6,453 nucleotides of DNA, taken from the NCBI GenBank assembly GCA_002415895.1, contig DIAV01000204.1, positions 1 to 6,453 of the forward strand, written 5' to 3'. The position numbers were made by a program, and so were the translations under genes. Numbering within the stretch: the stretch's first letter is position 1; every line of letters begins with the position of its first letter. The stretch comes from Anaerolineales bacterium UBA5069 (GTDB taxonomy: Bacteria; Chloroflexota; Anaerolineae; Caldilineales; Caldilineaceae). The notes under the pieces are model-generated. The model was not told the origin of the DNA and searched no databases. It saw nothing but the letters and a program-made list of their open reading frames with translations. Of this stretch, positions 1 through 4,630 are shown piece by piece.

Positions 1-246
<246 letters not shown>

Positions 247-419
247 CTCGAGAATCATTGTTGGCGCTGTGAGTCATACTCACCGCCTCCTGAAACAAGA
301 AGATCTAGATTAATCGCATTTCTCCTACGCAGTCTTTAGTGCGCCAGCCGCAGCGTTTGCTACACCTGGCAGCACGCACCTTACCCAAGTGAAAAGCAGA
401 GAGACCGCAAAAAGTGTTG
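247..419 (+). other. 23S-5S internal transcribed spacer
   Basis: Spacer of about 170 bases between 23S and 5S. I see no tRNA and no open frame worth calling. It contains two hairpins. The first is at 263-287: GGCG pairs with CGCC and GTGAGT with ACTCAC, around a CAT loop, with a two-base bulge. The second is at 339-375: GTGC+GCCAG pairs with CTGGC+GCAC, with one bulged A. The part from 388 onward forms the 5' arm of the long helix around 5S. The stretch right after 246 would normally pair with sequence upstream of 23S, which is not in the window. These hairpins are likely processing structures (inference). Confidence 0.75.
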
Positions 420-570
420 TTGTTGGTGGTAAGAGCGGTGGGGGTACACCCGGTCCCATCTCGAACCCGGCAGTTAAGCCCACCAGCGCCCATGGTAGTC
501 TGGGTTTTACCCACGCAAGAGTAGGCCACCGCCAACGACAACCTTTTTGTTCGTCTCTCTGTTTTTTATT
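388..570 (+). repeat. Long inverted repeat enclosing 5S (pre-5S processing stem)
   Basis: The flanks of 5S are complementary well beyond its normal terminal helix. Going inward, 388-396 pairs with 562-570 (9 pairs, several G-U). Then 397-405 (CAGAGAGAC) pairs with 553-561 (GTCTCTCTG) perfectly. Positions 408-414 (CAAAAAG) pair with 543-549 (CTTTTTG). Finally 416-430 pairs with 528-542, which includes 5S helix I. Together this makes about 40 base pairs, with one small internal loop and one bulged T at 415. The likely role is a double-stranded substrate for a maturation nuclease such as RNase III (inference). T6 at 574-579 follows the stem, so some transcription termination here is also possible. 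Confidence 0.8.
420..539 (+). rRNA. rrf: 5S ribosomal RNA
   Basis: A complete 5S rRNA of about 120 bases. Helix I pairs 420-429 with 529-538, including two G-U pairs. The conserved core follows in order: GAGCGGTGGGGGTACACC, then CCCATCTCGAACCCGG, AGTTAAGCCC, and CCATGGTAGT. The 3' half ends in CGCAAGAGTAGG before the closing strand of helix I. The ends are set by aligning helix I to E. coli 5S, so each may be off by one to a few bases. It lies about 170 bases after 23S in the usual 23S-5S order and would be cut from the same precursor. The identity is certain. Confidence 0.96.
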
Positions 571-934
571 GCCTTTTTTCCTCCCTGTTTTACCCGCGCT
601 GCACGGTGTACGCTTCTCCCTCTCCTTGTTGCCACGCTTCTGCACTGCTTATCACTTGCTTCGCTCTTCATCAAGGCACGCAGCAACTGCGCTCTCCACA
701 GGGGCGGCGCGTTGCACCGCATGCGCTCGACATGGTACACTCACTGCAGGCGGGATTCTCTCGCACGGTTGGGAGCGTATTGGAAACGATGGAGCCCGAT
801 AACCCAGCGCCGGCTTTGCCCTTGCGTTTATCGCTTTCAAGCGCTGCGCGCATTTTTCGCCACACGCGCGCCGCCGGACGCAGGCCGGAGCAGCACCCCT
901 ATCAAGAGCGTACGATGCACTGCGGCCCCACGCG
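571..934 (+). other. Unassigned region between 5S and the terminator
   Basis: About 360 bases with no gene I recognise. The first 100 or so are pyrimidine-rich with T runs at 574-579 and 588-591. The rest is GC-rich with short self-complementary pieces, for example GCGG...CCGC near 704-720. Open frames cross it but lack ribosome binding sites, run into 5S or into glmU out of frame, and have low-complexity, arginine-, serine- and cysteine-rich translations, so I do not call them. I looked for signatures of tRNA, RNase P RNA, SRP RNA and tmRNA and found none. A weak promoter-like pair (TTGCAC 712-717, TACACT 736-741, 18-base spacer) could start an RNA of about 225 bases ending at the terminator. 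That is speculative. Confidence 0.5.
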
Positions 935-973
935 GCCAGGCCTGCTTGAACCCTCAAGCGCGCCTGGCTTTTT
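935..973 (+). terminator. Intrinsic terminator, probable end of the rRNA operon
   Basis: A strong rho-independent terminator shape on the + strand. GCCAGGC (935-941) pairs with GCCTGGC (962-968). After a small internal mismatch, GCTTGA (944-949) pairs with TCAAGC (954-959) around a four-base ACCC loop. TTTTT (969-973) follows the stem directly. It is about 430 bases after 5S and 127 bases before glmU. It therefore either ends a long rRNA transcript or ends a separate small RNA. It also implies that glmU has its own promoter downstream. Confidence 0.9.
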
Positions 974-1099
974 GTATTCCATTTGTGTTCGGCTCGCTCA
1001 TCAACCCTTCTCCAGTACCGCGTATACCAGTGTCGTGCATAGGCGTACCCATTGCTGCACAAATCATCAAATAAATTACCATGTGGAATCGAGGCGCGC
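974..1099 (+). promoter_or_regulatory. glmU leader and likely promoter region
   Basis: This is the 126-base gap between the terminator and the glmU start. Because a strong terminator lies just upstream, a promoter for glmU is expected here (inference). Candidate -10 elements are TATACC (1023-1028) and TAAATT (1072-1077). Neither has a good -35 at 16-18 bases, so I do not name one. The AT-rich patch at 1061-1078 stands out from the GC-rich surroundings. A start near 1084 would give a short 5' UTR holding the GAGG ribosome binding site at 1091-1094, five bases before the ATG at 1100. Confidence 0.4.
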
Positions 1100-2530
1100 A
1101 TGAAAGTCATTCCCGTATTGCTCGCAGCCGGTTTTGGCACCCGCATGAAGTCCAATCTGCCCAAAGTCCTGCATCCCGTAGCCGGACGTCCTATGATTGA
1201 ATGGTGTTTGCGCAGCGCCGAGGGGGCAAGCGATGTGATTCCCGTGGTGGTGGTGGGCCATGGGCGCGAGCAGGTGATGGCGGTGCTGGGTGATCGCTGC
1301 GCCTATGCCGTGCAGGCAGAGCTTCTGGGCACTGCCCACGCCTTGCAGCAGGCCGGCGCGCTGGTGCAGAACGAGGCCAAAGCCGCCGACACGGTGCTGG
1401 TTACCTATGGCGACATGCCGCTCTTGCGCACGGAGACATTGCGCAGCCTGGTGGACGCATACGCCCGCGCCCGCAAAGACCCCGCGCTGGCCTTTGCCAT
1501 GCTGACGATTACGCGTGAAGATCCCCAGGGCTTTGGCCGCATTGTGCGCGATGCGCACGGTGAAATCGCCGCCATTGTTGAGGAGGTGGATTGCACCAAT
1601 GACCAGCGCCGTATCCGCGAACTCAACCCAGGCATCTACTGTTTTGACGCCGCCTGGCTCTGGGCCAACCTGTCCAGGGTGCCCATGAGCGCCAAGGGCG
1701 AGTATTACCTGACAGACCTGGTGGCTATGGCCGTCGCGCAGGGAAAGCGCGTGCTCACAGTGGCCGCCGCGGCGGATGAGACGGACGGCATCAACACGCG
1801 CGTGCATTTGGCCCAGGCCGAGGCACACATGCGCATGCGTATCTGCGAACGGCACATGCTGGCAGGTGTCACCATCAGCGATCCTGCCACAACGTGGATA
1901 GACGATACAGTGCGCATTGGCACGGACAGCCTGGTTTTGCCGGGCACGCTCATTCAGGGCAACACCGTGATTGGGCGCAACGCTGTGATCGGGCCGCACA
2001 GCGTGATTGTGGACAGCACGATTGGTGATGGCTGTCGCGTAACCATGTCGATGGTGGAAAAGGCGCGCATGGATGCCGGCTCCAACATTGGTCCCTATGG
2101 CCATCTGCGCAGCGGCGCGCATCTGGGTGCGGGCGTTCATTTGGGCAACTTCGGCGAAGTCAAGGACAGCTACCTTGCCCCCGGCACAAAGATGGGCCAC
2201 TTCTCCTACATTGGGAACGCCCGCATTCAGGAGAACGTCAACATTGGCGCGGGCACGATCACCTGCAACTATGACGGTGTACACAAGCATGAAACGATTG
2301 TGGGGCGCGATGTCTTTATTGGCAGCGACACAATGCTTGTGGCTCCGGTAACATTGGGTGACGGCGCCCGTACGGGTGCAGGTTCCGTCGTGACGCACGA
2401 TGTCCCCGCACGTGGGGTGGTCTACGGTGTGCCGGCGCGGCCACCAGGGAGCAACAGGGCTCCCTTGCAGAACGAAGGCATTGAAAAAGCAGACGCGGCG
2501 CCATTCGCCGCGCGTAAGGAGACGCTGTGA
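1100..2530 (+). CDS. glmU: Bifunctional N-acetylglucosamine-1-phosphate uridyltransferase / glucosamine-1-phosphate acetyltransferase GlmU
   Basis: A 476-residue cytoplasmic enzyme that makes UDP-GlcNAc, the precursor for peptidoglycan and other glycans. The C-terminal domain acetylates glucosamine-1-phosphate with acetyl-CoA. The N-terminal domain then transfers UMP from UTP. Residues 7-22 carry the nucleotidyltransferase signature LLAAGFGTRM..LPK. GDMP contains D105, matching the Mg2+ ligand D105 of E. coli, and N232 in GINTR matches E. coli N227. From about residue 255 the protein is a left-handed beta-helix of hexapeptide repeats. K355 and H367 (GHFSYIG) correspond to the acetyl-transfer K351 and H363, and NIGAGTITCNYDG is intact. 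Both activities therefore look functional. The ATG at 1100 is chosen over an upstream in-frame TTG at 1052 because GAGG sits five bases before it and homology begins there. It is about 20 residues longer than E. coli GlmU, mostly in a weakly conserved C-terminal tail. The stop overlaps the next start. Confidence 0.96.
   Translation: MKVIPVLLAAGFGTRMKSNLPKVLHPVAGRPMIEWCLRSAEGASDVIPVVVVGHGREQVMAVLGDRCAYAVQAELLGTAHALQQAGALVQNEAKAADTVLVTYGDMPLLRTETLRSLVDAYARARKDPALAFAMLTITREDPQGFGRIVRDAHGEIAAIVEEVDCTNDQRRIRELNPGIYCFDAAWLWANLSRVPMSAKGEYYLTDLVAMAVAQGKRVLTVAAAADETDGINTRVHLAQAEAHMRMRICERHMLAGVTISDPATTWIDDTVRIGTDSLVLPGTLIQGNTVIGRNAVIGPHSVIVDSTIGDGCRVTMSMVEKARMDAGSNIGPYGHLRSGAHLGAGVHLGNFGEVKDSYLAPGTKMGHFSYIGNARIQENVNIGAGTITCNYDGVHKHETIVGRDVFIGSDTMLVAPVTLGDGARTGAGSVVTHDVPARGVVYGVPARPPGSNRAPLQNEGIEKADAAPFAARKETL
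2516..2521 (+). promoter_or_regulatory. Ribosome binding site of the CBS-domain membrane protein
   Basis: AAGGAG lies inside the last codons of glmU, five bases before the GTG at 2527. It supports GTG as the start codon and a GTGA stop-start overlap, so ribosomes finishing glmU can directly serve the next gene. Confidence 0.8.
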
Positions 2531-3867
2531 CAGTTTCGCTGCCCGCCATTCTTCTACTCGGCGCGGCATGGATTATCTACTTTACGACGACCACGGCGGA
2601 TGCTGCCCTGGCCACCGTCAATCGTTATGAAACGCGTAAATACGTTAAGGGCAGCCGTCAGGCGCGCCTTGTCAACCACCTGATCGAGCAGCGCCACCGC
2701 TGGACGACCACATCGATTCTGCTGCGTGTGGCCGCGTTGCTTGCCGTGGGCGTGGCGCTGGCGTATCTCGTTACGCCCATGCCCGCGTGGTACTGGTTCC
2801 TGGCCGCTGCGGCCGGTGTGTGGGTGCTGCTGGCCCTCTCGCACCTGCTGGGGCGCATGTGGGTGCACAACAACCCCGCGCAGGCTGTGATGGCCGTCGC
2901 GGGGTATATGCGCGTGTCGCTGTGGCTGCTGGCGCCCATTGCGACACTTCTCGCCCCCGTCACGCTGCTCGGCATTCATGACAATGACGAGGACGCAATT
3001 GTACTCTCCGACGACGGTATGCGGCTGATTCTGCCCAATGATGGCGATGACCAGGAGATTGAGGAGAGCGAGAAGGAGATGATTACCTCCATCCTCGAGA
3101 TGGACGACACCGTGGCGCGCGAGGTGATGGTGCCCCGTATTGACATGGTGACGCTCGAGGCCGACATCCCCTTCGCCGAGGCGCTTGATGTGATCATTGG
3201 CGCAGGCCACAGCCGCGTCCCCGTCTATGATGACTCTGTAGACCAGATCATTGGTGTGCTTTATGCCAAGGATATGCTGCGCTGCTTCCAGCAAGGCAGC
3301 ACGGACATGCCCGTGCGCACGCTGCTGCGCCCCGCCTATTTTGTACCCCTGACCAAGAACGTGAAGAATCTGCTGGCCGAAATGCGCAAGCACCGCGTGC
3401 ATATTGCCATTGTGGTGGACGAATACGGCGGCACCGCGGGCCTGGTGACGATTGAAGATATTCTTGAGGAGATTGTTGGCGAGATTCAGGATGAATACGA
3501 TGCCGTTGAGGAGATTCTCGTCCAGCGCGTGGGTGACGACAGCTACCTCCTGAGTGCGCGTTTTGACCTTTACTCTCTGGCCAAGCTGCTTGACATTGAA
3601 ATTGAGGACGAAGATTCAGACACGGTTGGCGGCCTCGTGCTGGGGCTGCTGGGCCATGTGCCCGAGGCAGGTGAGTCGGCGGAATACCTGGGCTGGCGCT
3701 TTACGGTGATCATGGTGGAGGGGCGGCGCATTGAGCAGGTGCGCGTGGAGCCATTGCCTGCACCGCCCGAGCCGCATGAGGATGAGCGCCGCGCCCCCAA
3801 ATCGGCGGGCGCGCGTAACGAGAGCCCGGCGAGCAACAAGCCGGCGCACAATACGACGACTGGTTGA
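2527..3867 (+). CDS. CNNM/CorC-type membrane protein with CBS pair (hemolysin-family, putative Mg2+/Co2+ exporter)
   Basis: A 446-residue inner-membrane protein. The family (CNNM, CorB, TlyC/HlyC-like) is linked to Mg2+ and Co2+ export; direct hemolysin activity is a legacy name. Four hydrophobic segments lie at about 5-27, 63-83, 87-108 and 127-150, fitting a DUF21 (CNNM transmembrane) domain. A cytosolic linker EKEMITSILEMDD leads to a CBS pair: about 199-255 (REVMVPRIDM, SRVPVYDD) and 265-325 (HIAIVVDEYGGTAGLVTIED, EEIVGEIQDEYD, the family hallmark). A CorC/HlyC C-terminal domain follows at about 340-412. The last 35 residues are proline-, charge- and asparagine-rich and likely disordered. 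The membrane domain is unusual: the typical SGSETAL-like motif reads TTTADAAL, and the second helix lacks the usual asparagines. The start is GTG with a good ribosome binding site, overlapping glmU by four bases. The final codons lie in a repeat element. The family call is firm; substrate and direction are inferred. Confidence 0.88.
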   Translation: MTVSLPAILLLGAAWIIYFTTTTADAALATVNRYETRKYVKGSRQARLVNHLIEQRHRWTTTSILLRVAALLAVGVALAYLVTPMPAWYWFLAAAAGVWVLLALSHLLGRMWVHNNPAQAVMAVAGYMRVSLWLLAPIATLLAPVTLLGIHDNDEDAIVLSDDGMRLILPNDGDDQEIEESEKEMITSILEMDDTVAREVMVPRIDMVTLEADIPFAEALDVIIGAGHSRVPVYDDSVDQIIGVLYAKDMLRCFQQGSTDMPVRTLLRPAYFVPLTKNVKNLLAEMRKHRVHIAIVVDEYGGTAGLVTIEDILEEIVGEIQDEYDAVEEILVQRVGDDSYLLSARFDLYSLAKLLDIEIEDEDSDTVGGLVLGLLGHVPEAGESAEYLGWRFTVIMVEGRRIEQVRVEPLPAPPEPHEDERRAPKSAGARNESPASNKPAHNTTTG

Positions 3868-3976
3868 CTGATAGACTGGTAATTGGTAAGTAGTAAGTGG
3901 TAACTCGTGCATGGCTGTCTCGTACCAGTTACTACTTACCAATTACCAGTCCACCAGCCCACCAGTCCACCAACCA
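3855..3976 (+). repeat. Palindromic element built from octamer and heptamer tandem repeats
   Basis: Arms 3874-3902 and 3923-3951 are complementary at 28 of 29 positions (one G-G mismatch, 3897/3928) around a 20-base loop. Pairing continues outward more weakly, with 13 of 19 positions (3855-3873 with 3952-3970). Inside the left arm are four heptamers at 3877-3904: TGGTAAT, TGGTAAG, TAGTAAG and TGGTAAC. Outside are octamers GACTGGTT, GACTGATA and GACTGGTA (3858-3881). On the right, ACCAGTCC, ACCAGCCC, ACCAGTCC and ACCAACCA cover 3945-3976. There is no T run, so this is not a classic terminator. It includes the last codons and stop of the upstream gene and ends nine bases before the cytidine deaminase ribosome binding site. 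It resembles dispersed intergenic heptamer repeats known from cyanobacteria and related groups (established in type; identity here inferred). Confidence 0.85.
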
Positions 3977-3984
3977 CGCCACCC

Positions 3985-3989
3985 GAGGA
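3985..3989 (+). promoter_or_regulatory. Ribosome binding site of cytidine deaminase
   Basis: GAGGA lies six bases before the ATG at 3996. It decides the start against an upstream in-frame GTG (3897) that would lie inside the palindromic repeat and add 33 residues with no resemblance to the family. Confidence 0.75.
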
Positions 3990-3995
3990 CACCCC

Positions 3996-4418
3996 ATGCC
4001 CACCCTCTCGCCCGAAGAACTTGTTGCCCATGCGCTGCTTGCGCGCACACATGCGTACACGCCCTACAGCCACTACCAGGTGGGCGCGGCGCTGCTTGTG
4101 GCCGATGGCAGCGTGGTCTATGGCTGCAATGTGGAAAACGCCGCCTACCCCAGCACAATTTGCGCTGAGCGCGTTGCCTTGACCGCAGCCATTGCACAGG
4201 GCAAATATCAGGGGCAGGATGACTATGTGGCGCTGGCTGTAGCCACGCGTGACGGCGGCACGCCCTGCGGCACCTGTCGCCAGGTGATGGCCGAACTGGG
4301 GCCACGCATGGTGGTCTACATTTGCGATGAACAAGGCAACTACCGCACCACCAGTGTTGCGGCGCTCCTGCCCGACTCCTTCGACGCATCCAGCCTGGCG
4401 GACGATCAAGCAAGTTGA
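3996..4418 (+). CDS. cdd: Cytidine deaminase
   Basis: A 140-residue cytosolic zinc enzyme of pyrimidine salvage that converts cytidine and deoxycytidine to uridine and deoxyuridine. Length and motifs fit the small homotetrameric class. YSHYQVGAALL (24-34) is the N-terminal signature. NVEN (45-48) supplies the ribose-binding N45 and E47. The active site is C56-A-E58-R59, with E58 as proton shuttle. PCGTC gives the zinc ligands C91 and C94, so three cysteines bind zinc, as in the B. subtilis enzyme. LLPDSF near the end matches the family's usual LLPxxF. No key residue is missing. It starts 128 bases after the CBS-domain gene and could be read from the same transcript through the palindrome, or from an unseen promoter. 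A GC-rich hairpin follows 25 bases after the stop. The family is clear; a related blasticidin-type deaminase is unlikely given the close match. Confidence 0.94.
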   Translation: MPTLSPEELVAHALLARTHAYTPYSHYQVGAALLVADGSVVYGCNVENAAYPSTICAERVALTAAIAQGKYQGQDDYVALAVATRDGGTPCGTCRQVMAELGPRMVVYICDEQGNYRTTSVAALLPDSFDASSLADDQAS

Positions 4419-4426
4419 ATTGCTTG
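4407..4426 (+). repeat. Small hairpin over the cytidine deaminase stop codon
   Basis: CAAGCAA (4407-4413) pairs perfectly with TTGCTTG (4420-4426) around a six-base loop that holds the TGA stop. There is no T run after it. It may protect the transcript end or be incidental. Confidence 0.4.
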
Positions 4427-4442
4427 TGCACATAGAGCCTAT

Positions 4443-4488
4443 GCAGGCGAAGCGAGACTTTCGGTTTTAGAAGCCTCGCTTCGCCTGC
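4443..4488 (+). terminator. GC-rich hairpin after cytidine deaminase, possible terminator
   Basis: GCAGGCGAAGCGAG (4443-4456) pairs perfectly, over 14 bases, with CTCGCTTCGCCTGC (4475-4488). The loop is 18 bases; CTT and AAG inside it (4458-4460, 4471-4473) can extend the stem past one mismatch. It starts 25 bases after the cytidine deaminase stop. Only a weak T-rich tail (CTCTTT, 4491-4496) follows. It could therefore be a poor terminator, a transcript-stabilising hairpin or a dispersed REP-like repeat. Its position argues for transcript-end formation. Confidence 0.5.
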
Positions 4489-4501
4489 TGCTCTTTGCGC
4501 A

Positions 4502-4586
4502 GCCCTGCCCAAATTCAGAGCTTCTCAAAAGTTGTTGGAGCAACGCGCGCATTGCTGACTTTTGAGTGGCCCTGTGCCCAAATTCA
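4502..4586 (+). repeat. Inverted repeat bracketed by near-identical direct repeats
   Basis: GCCCTGCCCAAATTCA (4502-4517) recurs as GCCCTGTGCCCAAATTCA (4569-4586) with a two-base insertion. Between them CTCAAAAGT (4524-4532) pairs perfectly with ACTTTTGAG (4558-4566). An inner AGCAA (4539-4543) pairs with TTGCT (4552-4556) around CGCGCGCA. The layout resembles a tiny non-autonomous element with a duplicated flank, or a regulatory hairpin just upstream of the kinase promoter at 4594. No transposase is present in the window. Confidence 0.65.
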
Positions 4587-4593
4587 CCCTGCC

Positions 4594-4622
4594 TTGTCTC
4601 CCCTCTCCATTCCTCGTATAAT
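4594..4622 (+). promoter_or_regulatory. Sigma-70-type promoter of the histidine kinase
   Basis: TTGTCT (-35, 4594-4599) and a perfect TATAAT (-10, 4617-4622) are separated by the ideal 17 bases. Transcription would start at about 4629-4631, that is, at or within two bases of the ATG at 4631. No ribosome binding site precedes that ATG. Confidence 0.8.
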
Positions 4623-4630
4623 TGGCGCAT

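Noticed and set aside
339..375. Possible tRNA in the 23S-5S spacer
   Set aside because: It is a single 37-base hairpin with no cloverleaf and no T-loop sequence.
712..741. Promoter for a small RNA (TTGCAC / TACACT)
   Set aside because: Spacing of 18 is allowed, but both boxes match consensus poorly, and such pairs occur by chance. It is kept only as a note in the region entry.
389..802. Open frame of 137 codons across 5S
   Set aside because: It runs straight through the 5S rRNA gene, so it cannot be a real coding region.
1052..1077. glmU promoter TTGCTG / TAAATT
   Set aside because: The spacer is only 14 bases, and at 17 bases the -35 would be CCATTG, a poor match. The location is reasonable but the boxes are not convincing.
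1052..1099. TTG at 1052 as start of GlmU
   Set aside because: It adds 16 residues without homology. ATG 1100 has GAGG five bases upstream and begins exactly where GlmU similarity begins.
547..1103. Two + strand open frames (547-1074 and 606-1103) between 5S and glmU
   Set aside because: They span the intrinsic terminator, lack ribosome binding sites, and have translations with scattered cysteines, serines and arginines and no recognisable domain. One overlaps the glmU start out of frame.
1076..2569. Minus-strand open frame of 497 codons opposite glmU
   Set aside because: It mirrors the glmU reading frame in GC-rich DNA. Its translation is histidine-, glycine- and alanine-rich with no family motif, while the + strand encodes full-length GlmU.
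3855..3976. CRISPR array
   Set aside because: The repeats are 7-8 bases, directly adjacent and palindromically arranged, with no spacers.
3897..3995. GTG at 3897 as a longer start for cytidine deaminase
   Set aside because: The added 33 residues are encoded by the palindromic repeat and the octamer array. The ATG at 3996 has a proper ribosome binding site and gives the family's normal length.
4622..4630. TTG at 4622 as start of the histidine kinase
   Set aside because: It overlaps the last base of the TATAAT box, so it would lie upstream of the transcription start.
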